From assembly GCF_022602565.1 (NCBI RefSeq), contig NZ_JALBCV010000008.1, forward strand, positions 1 to 64,000: 64,000 nucleotides of DNA, read 5' to 3'. Numbering within the stretch: position 1 is the stretch's first letter; every line of letters starts with the position of its first letter. The notes beneath the pieces were generated by a model, which worked only from the letters and a program-made list of their open reading frames with translations, searched no databases and was not told the DNA's origin. Position numbers and translations under genes: made by a program. This stretch comes from Rosenbergiella metrosideri (lineage in GTDB: Bacteria; Pseudomonadota; Gammaproteobacteria; Enterobacterales; Enterobacteriaceae). This document shows, piece after piece, positions 1 to 9,493 of the stretch.

Positions 1-71
1 GTCGGTGGAGTTGCATGATAATGTCATTGGGCACTACCTCACGATACAGCACTATCAATAAGTTGGAGTCA

Positions 72-680
72 TTACCAATTATTAGTATCGAAAGCTATGG
101 CAATCTTACTCTTAGGGTTATCGATAAACTTCCTTGGATTATCGAGCATCTCTTCATTTGAGTACATTGTATAGAGCAATGCTTTTATGGATGATGCTTG
201 GCTATTTGTGGTTTTCCTTCCAATTTTCTTATTAGAAGTCGAGTTAGAGCCAGCTTCTGGCTGTCTACTATCAATATCGTTATACATATTAAGCAGCTGT
301 GTTTTGTTTTCTTTGTGATCTTTCAGTTTTGTCATCATTGATAGAGACAGAAATAAGTCTGATTTACTGATTTTAGGGTAGGGTTGTTCGCTCGATCTAC
401 TATCCGCTCCTATATAATCCAGCTTTTCATCACTATCTTCTATAATTCTATAAAAGCGCTTTTGCGATCTTAAGTGGAACACTAGCCCTTCATTTTCCTT
501 AACGCTTTTCCAATCGCTCGATATCATATCTAATACTGTACATGCGCCATCTGATTCTATTTCTTCTAGCTCATTAATTGTTAAAGCCCATAATTCGTAA
601 GCTCTCCCATGCAGTACATGACAGTTTGCGTAAGTCCTGAATGATGAGGCCCCATTACTCGGCACAAAGTATGAAGCCAT
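72..680 (-). CDS. uncharacterised island protein (202 aa), possibly the C-terminal part of a split gene
   Basis: I do not recognise this protein. It is hydrophilic, with no signal peptide or membrane segment. A Ser/Thr/Asn-rich linker lies around residues 140-165, and the C-terminus contains a short Lys/Asp-rich stretch. Its ATG lies one base after the TAA of the upstream ORF at 682-912. The frame stays open upstream of the ATG for at least a few codons (Leu-Asn-Asn). The pair could therefore be two translationally coupled genes or one gene broken by a single-base indel. The segment looks more AT-rich than the core genes, consistent with transfer. Function unknown. Confidence 0.5.
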   Translation of the reverse strand: MASYFVPSNGASSFRTYANCHVLHGRAYELWALTINELEEIESDGACTVLDMISSDWKSVKENEGLVFHLRSQKRFYRIIEDSDEKLDYIGADSRSSEQPYPKISKSDLFLSLSMMTKLKDHKENKTQLLNMYNDIDSRQPEAGSNSTSNKKIGRKTTNSQASSIKALLYTMYSNEEMLDNPRKFIDNPKSKIAIAFDTNNW

Positions 681-681
681 G

Positions 682-912
682 TTATTTAGGCTTGGTGATA
701 TTGAACCTAAAAGCCGATGCTCTTTCGCTTATGATATCTGTAATCTCTTTTTCAATTGCCCCGGATATCCATAAAGACGAGGGAAACCCATTCAACTTGA
801 TGCAAATTTCTATAGCTCCAATCACTCCGAGATGGATTATATCATCAGTATCGCAATCCAACTCCTTAGCAGCCCTATCAAGCGAGTAATACTCGCGTTC
901 AAAAAAATGCAC
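682..912 (-). CDS. small island protein with possible helix-turn-helix-like N-terminus (76 aa)
   Basis: A 76-residue ORF beginning MHFFEREYYSLDRAAKELDC. The YSLDRAAKELDCDTDDIIHL segment looks like the start of a MerR/excisionase-type winged helix ('xSLxxAAxxLxCxxxDLIxL'), as is common in small proteins of P4-like islands. The body then continues with a small hydrophobic stretch (SSLWISGAIE). It is followed after one base by the 202-aa ORF at 72-680, so it may be the N-terminal part of one longer frameshifted protein. It lies 111 bp downstream of the integrase remnant in the same orientation. The DNA-binding assignment rests on pattern only. Confidence 0.45.
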   Translation of the reverse strand: MHFFEREYYSLDRAAKELDCDTDDIIHLGVIGAIEICIKLNGFPSSLWISGAIEKEITDIISERASAFRFNITKPK

Positions 913-1023
913 AACGTCACCTCTAACGTTAAACCTAAAAAGGAATTGAGTCAGGCGGTAGGTTTGCCGCTTTTCGCCCCGTCAGGCTAGACTCAATCTG
1001 TTCCATTACGCCGTCACATATCA

Positions 1024-2273
1024 CTACACGGCTAATTTACTTCTGATACTACTCACGCCATTGGCTAAAGTTGAACCTGTTGCCGCTGCTTCCAGCGTAT
1101 CAGTCCACCAGCTCATTAGAACCTTTCTTCTTTCAAGGTAGTTACTCCGGTTATAGGCGCGGCGTACTTCGTTCTTTTCCGTGTGGGAAAGTGCTGACTC
1201 GATTATATCAGAGTCGAATCCTGCGCTATTGGCTGCGGTACTGAATATCGATCTGAAACCGTGAGCCACCAATACACCACGGAAGCCCATACGTTTTAGG
1301 GCAGCGTTTGCCGTCTGACTATTCATCGGCTGCTTAGGGTCTTTCATGCTTGGGAAAACATAGTCACGATGTTTACTAGTCGGCTTCATTTCCTCAAGGA
1401 TTGCGAGTGCTTGGGGTGGAAGTGGTATTACATGGTCACGGCGCATCTTCATTCGTCCTTCGGGTATCGTCCATGTTTGATCTAGTAGGTCGATTTCATC
1501 CCACCTTGCAGAAGATGCCTCAGCGGGGCGGGTCACTGTGAGAAGCTGCCACTCGATTAATAAGCGCGTCTGTCGCTCTATGCTGGCTATTGAAATAGCT
1601 CGCATTAGTTCCGGTGGTTTGTCAGGTGTGATAGCTGGCATTGGCTTCTTGGTCGGAACGGGGAAAGCCTTACGAACATTTGCAGCGGTATTTACCTCAA
1701 TGAGTCCACTGTTTGCTGCATAGTCCATTACTTCGTTCACGCTCTGCAAAACACGTTTCAAAGTTTCCAGATTACCCCTCGCTCTAATCGGCTCCAGCAC
1801 ATTAACGAAAGTTCGGGCGGTGAGTTCTGTTACTGGACGGTCGCCAATATCAGGGAAAAAATATTTTTCCAGTGACCGCCATATATCTTTAATCGTGTTG
1901 GGTGCGAGGTTCTGTGCCTTCTTCAATTCGTACCAATCAGCGGCAACGTTTTTAAATGTGTTGCCTGTCCTGAGTTTCTCGGCTTCTTCCTAATGTGTTC
2001 GATAGTCCTGCGGGTCGATACCTTTATCTAGCATTGCTCGCGCTTCATCTCTGGCGGCTCTTGCATCCAATAGAGAAAAGGAAGGGTAATTACCAATCGT
2101 CATTGTGGTGCGTTTGTTATTGGCTGGCCTGTAATAGCGTAGCTGCCACATTTCACGCCGGACGGTTTAACCAGTAGGACTAGGCCACCTCCATCAAGTA
2201 GAGATAGCTCCTTGTCTGTGGTTTTGGTATTTTTCACCTGTGTAGCGGTGAGTGGTACGGTCTTTCTTGGCAT
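1024..2273 (-). pseudogene. P4-type tyrosine integrase, broken by a frameshift and a stop
   Basis: Translation from the ATG at 2273 gives the typical DUF4102 start (MPRKTVPLT, then LSLLDGGGLVLLVKPSG). The frame must shift by one near 2151-2154 to continue as WQLRYYRPANNK...TIGNYPSFSLLDARAARDEA. An in-frame TAG at 1990-1992 (after DPQDYRTH) then interrupts it. After the stop the SAM-like core-binding and catalytic domains are intact to residue LAV at 1024. They retain Arg in TVTRPAEAS, the HGFRS box, His in LSHTEKNEVRRAY, and the Tyr of that segment. A catalytic fragment could start at a TTG at 1926, but without the arm-binding domain I expect no normal integration. It lies next to tRNA-Pro, the likely attachment site. 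Confidence 0.85.
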
Positions 2274-2287
2274 CGTAGGACTAGCTC

Positions 2288-2318
2288 TTTTAGGACTATG
2301 CGAAATCTAGTCCTAAAA
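2288..2318. repeat. 11-bp perfect inverted repeat upstream of the integrase
   Basis: TTTTAGGACTA at 2288-2298 and its exact complement at 2308-2318 are separated by 9 bases. A further direct copy of AGGACTA is at 2277-2283, touching the integrase start codon. The position between the integrase ATG and the tRNA suggests an operator or accessory recombination site controlling the integrase promoter; this is inference. Confidence 0.6.
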
Positions 2319-2357
2319 ATTCCGTCTGTAAATGGTGATAACCAATACTACAGACAA

Positions 2358-2392
2358 CAAAAAACCCGCAAACTCAGTGAGAATGCGGGTTC
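2358..2392 (-). terminator. rho-independent terminator of tRNA-Pro
   Basis: Read on the minus strand, a 7-bp stem (ACCCGCA paired with TGCGGGT) closes a 13-nt loop and is followed by a run of six T. It sits about 45 bases past the tRNA 3' end, as expected for a monocistronic tRNA gene. Confidence 0.75.
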
Positions 2393-2436
2393 TTGTAGGG
2401 TTTCCATCAGTAAACGATACTAACAGAATGTTGATT

Positions 2437-2513
2437 TGGTCGGCACGAGAGGATTTGAACCTCCGACCCCTGACACCCCATGACAGTGCGCTACCAGGCT
2501 GCGCTACGTGCCG
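2437..2513 (-). tRNA. proL: tRNA-Pro (anticodon GGG)
   Basis: On the minus strand a 77-nt cloverleaf runs from CGGCACG to CGTGCCGACCA. It has a 7-bp acceptor stem, a D-arm GCGC...GCGC, an anticodon loop ATGGGGT with anticodon GGG, a T-arm with GTTCAAATC, and an encoded CCA. It matches E. coli proL apart from a compensatory change in the anticodon stem. It sits beside yejM as in E. coli and is the probable attachment site of the island to its left. Confidence 0.95.
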
Positions 2514-2584
2514 ACGACTTGAATAATAGTACCGCAGTTTTAGAGAAAATCAACATGTCACTGATCTGACTGGCTTATTAGTAA

Positions 2585-4339
2585 TCAATTTGCAATAAAA
2601 CGCTTCTCTTCGGTCAGTACTTGCAGGAGTAATCCTAGCTCGGGCGTCTCATCATGTAATCGGCGACCTTTCACATCATAGCTGCTGTACTGACCATTTG
2701 TATTCAACACAATAGAGCGTGTCGGCGTGGTAATAATCAGATGATTATTTTCACTGCTGGTGACCCAATTATTGCGCCCTTGCGCGGTGAAGAGATCGCG
2801 TCCTTGGGTATAGTCATAACTAGGCGTCGTCACATTTAATAGACGTTGCATAATGGTCGCCATAATGTCCTGATGGTCGGTGAGATAATCAATCGACTGC
2901 GCAGGGGTATTCGGCCAATGGATCACCAGTGGCACATGCAATACGCTACGGCGACTTTCTGAAGTGTCGCCAGGTGTTAGCGACAGCCCATGGGTACCGG
3001 TAATGACTACAACGGTATTGTTTAACGCTTGAGACTGTTCAAGTTCATTAAAGATGGCAGCAAGCTGTAGATCAGTCGTTGCAGAGTTTTGCTGATAGGT
3101 TTGGCTACGTTGACCCTCAGTCGCATTGCTTGTCGTGGCCCCTTGCAGTGACACCCACGAGAACCAAGGTTGTGGCGAGTTTTGTTGTTGGCTATACCAG
3201 TTATGCCATTGCTCAACCGTTTGGCTATCGGACTGACGATGCTGTAACGGAATGGTGTAGTCGGTTAACAGGGCTTGGCGATAAAAAGGCTGCTTGAATC
3301 CATCGGTTGAGAATAAACCAAATTGATAGTGGCGATTAGCCAGCGTTGTCAGCAAGCTTGAAGGTGTTCTCGAGGCGAGGACTCCTTCTAAATAGGTAGA
3401 GGAAATTCCATAAAAAAGTCCGAATAGTCCATTCTCGCTACTCGGCCCGGAACTGTAATGCTGAGTGAAGTTAATATTCTGCTGCGCAAAATTACCCAGT
3501 GCAGGGTAGGCCTTGCTGACGGCTTGACTGCTTAAATTATCGATGGTGATAACCAGTAAATTATAACCTGAGGCTTTAGGCGCAAAGGTAATCTCACTTA
3601 ACGGGTATGCCAGTGACAGCGCATCCGGTTCGCCTTGTTGAATCAGACGACGTTGGTAATCTTCTGAGTCGAGTAGACCATGCTTCTCTAAGAAACGTCG
3701 TGCAGTCATAGGGTAAGAGAGCGGTAAATTACTTTTCTGCATGGTAATCGGGCGATAAAAATTCGCATCTGCCCAGATATACATAATGTGACTGGCGAAA
3801 AACGTTGCGATAAATAGTACGACAAAAGGTCGAGCATAATGGTGACGATTAAGGCTACGGAGCTTCTGCCAGCTCCATGTTGCGAACAGTAGTTCGGCTA
3901 AAAAAATAATCGGGGCGGCAATAAACATCAATTGCCAATCACGTGTCAGTTCACTCTGTTCCGGGTTAACCACCAATTGCCAAACAATAGGGTTCAAATG
4001 GAGATGGAAACGTTGGAAGACCGCGCCATCAATCAATAGCAAGGTTAACCCGCAGGTAGCAATAATCGAGGCAATGACACGTAAGAGTCGCTGCGACCGA
4101 ATAAAAAAGGTGATAGGGAAGAGTATCAGTAGGTAGAGGGCGAAGACGATAAAACTGAAATGACCCAACCAACTGCAATAGGCATAAATACGACCAGCGA
4201 GCGACGCTGGCCAATCGTTGATCAATAGGTAACGACTGCCAAGCACCAAGGCCAACAAAATATTAAATAGGGCAAACCAATGCCCCCAGCTAATCATGCT
4301 GGAAACTTTTTCGCGATACTGTGGTTGGTGATTGGCCAT
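2585..4339 (-). CDS. yejM: inner-membrane protein YejM/PbgA (LapC), LPS homeostasis regulator
   Basis: The 584-residue protein is close to the E. coli YejM length. The N-terminal ~190 residues carry five hydrophobic segments (near residues 17-40, 45-75, 83-105, 130-155, 170-190). A periplasmic alkaline-phosphatase/sulfatase-like domain follows, recognisable by LLVITIDNLSS and SSENGLFGLFYG. In E. coli this protein senses periplasmic lipid A and controls LpxC proteolysis through LapB. The domain lacks the usual full catalytic set, in keeping with a regulatory role. It is preceded by yejL and followed by proL, as in E. coli. Confidence 0.93.
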   Translation of the reverse strand: MANHQPQYREKVSSMISWGHWFALFNILLALVLGSRYLLINDWPASLAGRIYAYCSWLGHFSFIVFALYLLILFPITFFIRSQRLLRVIASIIATCGLTLLLIDGAVFQRFHLHLNPIVWQLVVNPEQSELTRDWQLMFIAAPIIFLAELLFATWSWQKLRSLNRHHYARPFVVLFIATFFASHIMYIWADANFYRPITMQKSNLPLSYPMTARRFLEKHGLLDSEDYQRRLIQQGEPDALSLAYPLSEITFAPKASGYNLLVITIDNLSSQAVSKAYPALGNFAQQNINFTQHYSSGPSSENGLFGLFYGISSTYLEGVLASRTPSSLLTTLANRHYQFGLFSTDGFKQPFYRQALLTDYTIPLQHRQSDSQTVEQWHNWYSQQQNSPQPWFSWVSLQGATTSNATEGQRSQTYQQNSATTDLQLAAIFNELEQSQALNNTVVVITGTHGLSLTPGDTSESRRSVLHVPLVIHWPNTPAQSIDYLTDHQDIMATIMQRLLNVTTPSYDYTQGRDLFTAQGRNNWVTSSENNHLIITTPTRSIVLNTNGQYSSYDVKGRRLHDETPELGLLLQVLTEEKRFIAN

Positions 4340-4356
4340 AAACGTCGTTTTAATGA

Positions 4357-4584
4357 TTAGTGAGCCGAATCTTCGCTGACTGAGGCTTCGAGAGCCGCAG
4401 CGAAGGAGCGAGCCAACGCATGGCGCTGAGCAGGTGAAACACTGGAATTAATTAAATTCGTCACCATATTACCGAGCACCATCAACGAGAGATCAGTAGG
4501 GGCCTTATCCATTTCAAGGACTTTAGAAAGCTCATCGAGAAGCTTCTCGACGCGGGAATCACTATAACGAGATAACTGTGGCAT
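4357..4584 (-). CDS. yejL: conserved small protein YejL (DUF1414)
   Basis: A 75-aa protein beginning MPQLSRYSD, the family start, and exactly the E. coli length. The alternative upstream ATG at 4602 would add six unconserved residues. The conserved core is [19 protein letters not shown]. It is cytoplasmic, all-helical and of unknown function. It precedes yejM by 17 bases in the same direction, so the two probably form an operon. It is divergent from yejK. No strong Shine-Dalgarno sequence is visible before the chosen start. Confidence 0.9.
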   Translation of the reverse strand: MPQLSRYSDSRVEKLLDELSKVLEMDKAPTDLSLMVLGNMVTNLINSSVSPAQRHALARSFAAALEASVSEDSAH

Positions 4585-4808
4585 AGTATTAACTAATATC
4601 ATTGTAAAAAGTAGCTATTCTACTGTAAAACAGGGTTTATATCTGCAATTTTTCATCAAGATTTACTCAGTAAATGCTGAAAACTGTGTCAATTTATCTG
4701 CTCGCCAAGCGTTAATGATCGAAATTCCCACCTTAAGCTTAGCAAATCTCATTGTCAGGTCGAGACCTGCGTGATTCAATAGTGCATCATTCGTTTAGGG
4801 AGTTATCT

Positions 4809-5813
4809 ATGAGTCTGGATATTGACCAGATTGTGGTTCATCAGCTAATTAAGCGTGATGAGGACGAGTTATCGCTTATTTTACGTGATTCATTATTGTC
4901 GCCAACCCATGAAGTTGAAGTGATGTTGGAAGAGTTACACCGTGTTTATAGCGCAAAGAATAAAGCTTATGGCTTGTTTAATGAAGAGAGTGAATTGCGC
5001 GATACGTTACGCGAATGCCGCGGTGGCCAACAAGATTTCCTCGCTTGCACTCGCGCGGCTACCGGTCGCTTACGGGATGAGCTAGCTAAATATCCTTTTG
5101 CTGAAGGCGGCATTGTCCTCTTTGCCCAGTACCGATATTTGGCGGTTGAATACCTATTGATTTCCGTTCTAAACAGTCAATCAAGCATGCGTGTTAATGA
5201 GGCATTAGAAATTAGCACGACCCACTATCTCGATATTAATCACGCCGATATCGTGGCACGAATCGATTTAACTGAATGGGAAACTCAACCTGATTCAACG
5301 CGTTACCTGACTTTCCTACGGGGTCGAGTAGGGCGTAAAGTCTCCGATTTCTTTATGGATTTCTTAGGTGCGAGCCAAGGATTGGATGCTAAGGCGCAAA
5401 ATAGAACATTATTGCAGGCGGTGGATGACTACTGTGAAGAGGTGAGCCTTGATAAACAATCTCGTCAGGAGTATCGCCAACAGGTTCATCAATATTGCAG
5501 TGACCAATTAAAATCAGGTGACGAGATCACCATAACTGAACTGTCACATCAGTTACCAGAAGTAAATGAGCAAAGCTTTGTCGGTTTTACCGAGCAGCAA
5601 GGCTACGAATTTGAAGAGAGTTTTCCTGCGGATCGCTCGACATTACGTCAGTTGACCAAATTTTCAGGGAGTGGGGGGGGATTAACGATGAATTTCGATG
5701 CGTTATTGCTTAACGAACGTATTTTCTGGGATCCCACGACCGATACGCTCACGATTAAAGGGACGCCCCCTAATCTACGCGACCAATTACAGCGTCGGTT
5801 AAAAGAAGAGTAA
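4809..5813 (+). CDS. yejK: nucleoid-associated protein YejK (NdpA family)
   Basis: I place the start at the ATG at 4809 ([21 protein letters not shown]), which follows AGGGAG with good spacing and gives 334 aa, one less than E. coli. The earlier in-frame ATG at 4752 would add 19 non-conserved residues. The C-terminus keeps the family signature [21 protein letters not shown] and [12 protein letters not shown]. The protein associates with the nucleoid; its exact role is not established. A run of seven G near 5674-5680 encodes part of the Gly-rich SGSGGGL stretch. It is convergent with rplY through a shared terminator. Confidence 0.92.
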   Translation: MSLDIDQIVVHQLIKRDEDELSLILRDSLLSPTHEVEVMLEELHRVYSAKNKAYGLFNEESELRDTLRECRGGQQDFLACTRAATGRLRDELAKYPFAEGGIVLFAQYRYLAVEYLLISVLNSQSSMRVNEALEISTTHYLDINHADIVARIDLTEWETQPDSTRYLTFLRGRVGRKVSDFFMDFLGASQGLDAKAQNRTLLQAVDDYCEEVSLDKQSRQEYRQQVHQYCSDQLKSGDEITITELSHQLPEVNEQSFVGFTEQQGYEFEESFPADRSTLRQLTKFSGSGGGLTMNFDALLLNERIFWDPTTDTLTIKGTPPNLRDQLQRRLKEE

Positions 5814-5841
5814 AAAAAACGCCGCGAAAGCGGCGTTTTTT
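5814..5841. terminator. bidirectional terminator between yejK and rplY
   Basis: A perfect GC stem CGCCGC/GCGGCG with a GAAA tetraloop is flanked by six A on the left and six T on the right. It can therefore end both convergent transcripts. It begins immediately after the yejK stop codon. Confidence 0.9.
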
Positions 5842-5857
5842 ATTTCGGCTTCGGCAA

Positions 5858-6142
5858 TTACGCGCGAACGAAGTCGATGTGGTGCAGTTTTGGCTTGAAC
5901 GGGTGACGTTGAACAGCCTGAACTTTGACTTTAGTTTCTTTACCGTCGATAACCAGAGTCAGAACGTCAGTGTAGAATTCTGGCTTGGTTTGCAGGTTGT
6001 TAACGAAATCGTGATCTAAAACTACAGATGTAGCAGCTTCATTTCCGCCATAAACGATGGCTGGGAATTTGTTAGCTAAACGCAGACGGCGGCTCGCACC
6101 CTTACCCTGCTCTGTACGGACTTGTGCTTCGATAGTGAACAT
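5858..6142 (-). CDS. rplY: 50S ribosomal protein L25
   Basis: A 94-aa protein, the short (non-CTC) form of L25 that binds 5S rRNA. Motifs include [23 protein letters not shown] (residues about 11-33) and the C-terminal [15 protein letters not shown], which is almost invariant in enterobacteria. It is a single gene between the shared yejK terminator and radD, with its own leader of about 120 bases upstream. Length and ends match E. coli exactly. Confidence 0.97.
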   Translation of the reverse strand: MFTIEAQVRTEQGKGASRRLRLANKFPAIVYGGNEAATSVVLDHDFVNNLQTKPEFYTDVLTLVIDGKETKVKVQAVQRHPFKPKLHHIDFVRA

Positions 6143-6263
6143 AATTTTTCTCTTAGAGTAATTCCGCTACAGGCGACCCAGCAACGGAAGGATTATTCAA
6201 TGACGCTTTATTGAGATAAAGCGCGCGGCATTATAGCGGGTAACGGGGGGCAGGGCAAATAAT

Positions 6264-8015
6264 CTAACTCGCGGACGCTGCACGCCGAAATCTGCCTTGG
6301 TAATCGAAGACTTTGTGGCGAATTTTCCAAAAGTTTTTTTGGCGATGTGCCACGACAAAATCGGGGTGCCGTAAAAGGGCCTGTTGCGCAATAATATCGC
6401 TGGCCGACTGCCATATAAGAGGAACCCCTGGTGCACGACTGTGCAAACGAAGGAACTGTTGTTCAAAGACATGGCGCTGGGCAGGGGAGTGCAGTCGGAA
6501 GGTTTCAGGTACCTCCGCACCATCCTCATCCATATAGGTAATACGTAACCACTCACCTTTTGCATCTTGCCCGGTATGAAGTTGCATGCCTGTGCAGCGT
6601 AGGACCGTTGCGTCGCGCAGTTTAAGCGCTGCTTTTAACATATCATCAGGATCGACCAGTACGGCGTCACATTGTTGGCAGACTTTGGCTGCAATATCGT
6701 TTTCGGCATTACAGTGAGGGCAGGATTTAAAGCGAAAGCGAAAATCACACTGTTGAGGGCTACCAACGACCTCAACTATTCCCTGGCAACGACGGCCAAA
6801 GTGTTCGATAACCGTACCATCATCGAGGGCTTTCCCCCAAAAAATATTCGCAAACTGACACTGTGGGCAAAAAACTTGTACAGGCTGATTTTCGCTATCT
6901 CCCTGCGGGCTACCAATTTCGGGGAGATAGAGGTCGTAATCATTTCCGGCATAATCAAGGATGGCACAGGCGGTTTTACCGGGATACAGACGCAGTCCAC
7001 GACCAATGATTTGTTGATAAAGACTGACCGATTCAGTTGGCCTAAGGATAGCGATTAAATCGACATGCGGTGCATCGAATCCAGTAGTTAATACCGCTAC
7101 ATTCACCAAGTAGGTAATCTGTTGTGAAGTAAAGCGCTGTAAAATATCGTCACGCTCAGCGCTGGGGGTCATCCCAGAGACTAACGCGCTTTCAGCAGGT
7201 AAGTAACTGAGGATCTCTTGCGCATGGCGCACCGTCGCGGCAAAAATCATGACGCCACGACAGCCGGCAGCATGCTGAATGATTTCGGCAACAATAGAGG
7301 GCGTCACACGTTTTTGTTGCGATAAACTTAAATTTAACGCTTTTTCTGGGAAAAGCCCTTGTTGATTAGCGACCAGTGCCGAAAAATCATAACGCAAGAT
7401 GGGCATATCTAAGCGTTTTGGCTCGACAAGATAGCCATGCTTAATCATATAACGCAGCGGCAGTTCGTAAATACACTTATAAAACAAGGCATCCTCGGTG
7501 CCACGTACCATGCCATGATAATGAAAGTGGTATATCCATCCCTTGCCTAACCGAAAGGGCGTGGCGGTCAACCCCAATAGGCGGAGTTGTGGATTACGCT
7601 GGGTCAGATAATCGAGGATTTGTTGGTATTGACTTTGGTCGTTGTCACCAATGCGGTGGCATTCATCAACGATTATCAAGGAGAAGGCTGCATCGAATTG
7701 GTCGAGATGGCGAGCAACCGACTGAACGCTACCGAACACCACCTTACTCTGACTCTGTTTTTGCGCCAATCCTGCAGAAAAGATATCGGCGTTTAAGCCT
7801 AACGCCTGATATTTGGCATGATTCTGCCTCACCAACTCTTTTACATGCGCTAATACGAGAACGCGACCCCGTGCGATACGCGCTAATTCGGCGATCACCA
7901 AACTTTTTCCAGCACCAGTGGGTAAAACAATCACCGCGGGGCGTCGTTCTTGGCGGAAATAGTGTACGGCAGCCTCAACGGCTTCTTGTTGATAGGGGCG
8001 TAGGGTAAAACTCAT
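6264..8015 (-). CDS. radD: DNA repair helicase RadD (YejH)
   Basis: A superfamily 2 helicase of 583 residues. Walker A LPTGAGKS is at residues 31-38 and the DECH box at 117-120. Helicase motif [12 protein letters not shown] follows, and the C-terminal RecA domain ends in the [13 protein letters not shown] motif VI. Cysteine clusters CPQC and CPHC...CQQC (about 385-460) fit the zinc module of this family. E. coli RadD works with RecA and SSB in double-strand break and crosslink repair. It lies upstream of rplY on the same strand and is divergent from rsuA, the same order as in E. coli. Confidence 0.93.
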   Translation of the reverse strand: MSFTLRPYQQEAVEAAVHYFRQERRPAVIVLPTGAGKSLVIAELARIARGRVLVLAHVKELVRQNHAKYQALGLNADIFSAGLAQKQSQSKVVFGSVQSVARHLDQFDAAFSLIIVDECHRIGDNDQSQYQQILDYLTQRNPQLRLLGLTATPFRLGKGWIYHFHYHGMVRGTEDALFYKCIYELPLRYMIKHGYLVEPKRLDMPILRYDFSALVANQQGLFPEKALNLSLSQQKRVTPSIVAEIIQHAAGCRGVMIFAATVRHAQEILSYLPAESALVSGMTPSAERDDILQRFTSQQITYLVNVAVLTTGFDAPHVDLIAILRPTESVSLYQQIIGRGLRLYPGKTACAILDYAGNDYDLYLPEIGSPQGDSENQPVQVFCPQCQFANIFWGKALDDGTVIEHFGRRCQGIVEVVGSPQQCDFRFRFKSCPHCNAENDIAAKVCQQCDAVLVDPDDMLKAALKLRDATVLRCTGMQLHTGQDAKGEWLRITYMDEDGAEVPETFRLHSPAQRHVFEQQFLRLHSRAPGVPLIWQSASDIIAQQALLRHPDFVVAHRQKNFWKIRHKVFDYQGRFRRAASAS

Positions 8016-8049
8016 CGGTTATGAACTCGATTACAAGCAGGGTTACACA

Positions 8050-8079
8050 CTGACAGTTGGTGTCGCTTCGGGGTATACT
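8050..8079 (+). promoter_or_regulatory. sigma-70 promoter of rsuA
   Basis: A CTGACA (-35) and TATACT (-10) pair, each five of six to consensus and 18 bases apart, lies 44 bases before the rsuA start codon in the radD-rsuA divergent region. Confidence 0.6.
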
Positions 8080-8122
8080 AGCATAAATCACTCTATAAAC
8101 TTCCTAATAGGCTTACAGATCC

Positions 8123-8848
8123 ATGCGACTCGATAAATTTATCTCCCAACAACTCGAAATTAGCCGTGCCATTGCAGGCCGTGAAATTCGAGCACGTAAC
8201 GTCACAGTCGATGGAGAGGTGGTACGTGAAGCGGCGTTCAAAGTATTGCCAGAACATGAAGTGGCTTATGATGGTAACGTACTGCATCAACAGCATGGCC
8301 CCCGCTATTTTATGTTGAACAAGCCTGTTGGCTATGTGTGCGCGACGGAAGATGAGCAGCATCCCACTATTCTCTATTTTATCGAAGAGCCTATGGCATG
8401 GAAGTTACATGCAGCAGGGCGACTTGATATCGATACGACCGGTCTGGTGCTATTAACCGATGATGGGCAATGGTCACACCGTATCACTTCGCCACGCCAC
8501 CACTGCGAAAAAACCTATCATGTCACCTTAGCCGAAGCGGCAGATCCTGCATTAATAACGCGTTTTGCACAGGGGATAATGTTACAAGGTGAATCTGCAC
8601 CGACCAAACCGGCTACGCTGGAAATTCTGGATAGTAACCAGGCGAGAGTCACGTTGAGTGAAGGGCGTTATCATCAAGTCAAAAGAATGTTTGCCGCATG
8701 TGGTAACCACGTGAAAGCGTTACATCGTGAACGTATCGGTGAGATTGCGCTTGATGAAGACTTGGCACCAGGAGAGTATCGCGAGTTAACGCAACAAGAA
8801 ATTCTGAGTATTAACTTGCCACCAGAGTTACAACAACCACTGGTCTAG
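8123..8848 (+). CDS. rsuA: 16S rRNA pseudouridine(516) synthase RsuA
   Basis: An S4 RNA-binding domain fills residues 1-60 ([20 protein letters not shown]). The RsuA/RluB catalytic domain has Asp102 within [10 protein letters not shown], the nucleophile position of the family. The conserved [17 protein letters not shown] motif follows. It modifies U516 of 16S rRNA in the small subunit. At 241 residues it is about ten longer than E. coli RsuA, with an extra proline/glutamine-rich tail ([11 protein letters not shown]). It is divergent from radD and ends in a terminator shared with mepS. Confidence 0.95.
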   Translation: MRLDKFISQQLEISRAIAGREIRARNVTVDGEVVREAAFKVLPEHEVAYDGNVLHQQHGPRYFMLNKPVGYVCATEDEQHPTILYFIEEPMAWKLHAAGRLDIDTTGLVLLTDDGQWSHRITSPRHHCEKTYHVTLAEAADPALITRFAQGIMLQGESAPTKPATLEILDSNQARVTLSEGRYHQVKRMFAACGNHVKALHRERIGEIALDEDLAPGEYRELTQQEILSINLPPELQQPLV

Positions 8849-8860
8849 ATTGCGGAAATA

Positions 8861-8892
8861 AAAAAAACGCTGCGAAGGACAGCGTTTTTTTT
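8861..8892. terminator. bidirectional terminator between rsuA and mepS
   Basis: An eight-base A run joins an ACGCT stem, a 9-nt loop, AGCGT and eight T. Both convergent genes get a U-tract. Confidence 0.88.
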
Positions 8893-8920
8893 GGCGAACA
8901 TTTGTCAGACCTTATGAAAA

Positions 8921-9493
8921 TTAACTGTGCGAGTTGCTCAGAACTCGGCGTGCTTCGCGGTAGCGAGCTTTCCAATAATTGTCATTAAGGTTTGAAATCA
9001 TGACTCCACTGCTTGTTGAAGCATGAACAAAATCGTTGTTACCTAAATAAATACCGACGTGGCGTCCCGTAGAACCCGAGCGGAACAACACTAAATCACC
9101 GGGACGAAGCTTACTTTTATTAATGAAACGTCCGGTATCTTGCTGGTCTGCGGTTGAACGAGGCAGCGATAAGCCAAACTGTTCACGGAAAGTGCGTTGC
9201 ACGAAAGCAGAACAATCGATGCCGCGACGGGACTCACCGCCCATGCGATAACGAACACCTTTCCAACTCGCATATTGATTCATAATTTTCGATTTAATAT
9301 CAACATTATGAACCAGTTCTTCAAATTGATCTTGAGAAGCTTGAAGTAAAAAACCATTCCGGTTGTTAACGTCATGTTTCTCTAAATTCGCTGTGGTAGT
9401 TGGGTGGCTACTACATGCACTTAACAGCGTTGCTAAGGCAATTGCTGGAACAGCCCGCCACAAGTATCTCACAAGTGGTTGAGATTTGACCAT
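8921..9493 (-). CDS. mepS: murein DD-endopeptidase MepS (Spr), lipoprotein
   Basis: A lipoprotein signal with lipobox LSAC places the lipidated Cys at residue 27. The mature part is an NlpC/P60 peptidase with catalytic Cys94 in [10 protein letters not shown], His in GRHVGIYLG and a third polar residue in FVHAST. It cleaves D-Ala-mDAP crosslinks to let peptidoglycan expand, anchored in the outer membrane. Length 190 aa against 188 in E. coli. The 5' region is long (over 300 bases without a gene), consistent with its own promoter. Confidence 0.95.
   Translation of the reverse strand: MVKSQPLVRYLWRAVPAIALATLLSACSSHPTTTANLEKHDVNNRNGFLLQASQDQFEELVHNVDIKSKIMNQYASWKGVRYRMGGESRRGIDCSAFVQRTFREQFGLSLPRSTADQQDTGRFINKSKLRPGDLVLFRSGSTGRHVGIYLGNNDFVHASTSSGVMISNLNDNYWKARYREARRVLSNSHS

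Larger units (their letters stand above)
1..2436. mobile_element. tRNA-Pro-associated genomic island, tRNA-proximal end
   Basis: A P4-type tyrosine integrase gene lies directly downstream of the 3' end of tRNA-Pro and reads away from it, which is the usual layout at one end of an integrative island. Beyond it are two ORFs with no housekeeping counterpart. In E. coli, yejM is adjacent to proL, and everything to the left of the tRNA here departs from that order. The far end and the second att repeat are outside the window, so island length is unknown. The integrase is broken, so the element is probably immobile by its own means. The boundary at the tRNA is inferred, not seen as a duplicated repeat. 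Confidence 0.65.

Noticed and set aside
2332..2526. 64-aa ORF on the plus strand
   Set aside because: It covers the tRNA-Pro gene and its terminator in antisense; the open frame is a by-product of tRNA sequence.
6672..7058. 128-aa ORF antisense to radD
   Set aside because: The radD frame on the other strand is complete and conserved; no ribosome-binding site or family similarity for the antisense frame.
7589..8008. 139-aa ORF antisense to the radD N-terminus
   Set aside because: It shadows the Walker A and DECH-box region of radD, and codon usage follows radD, not this frame.
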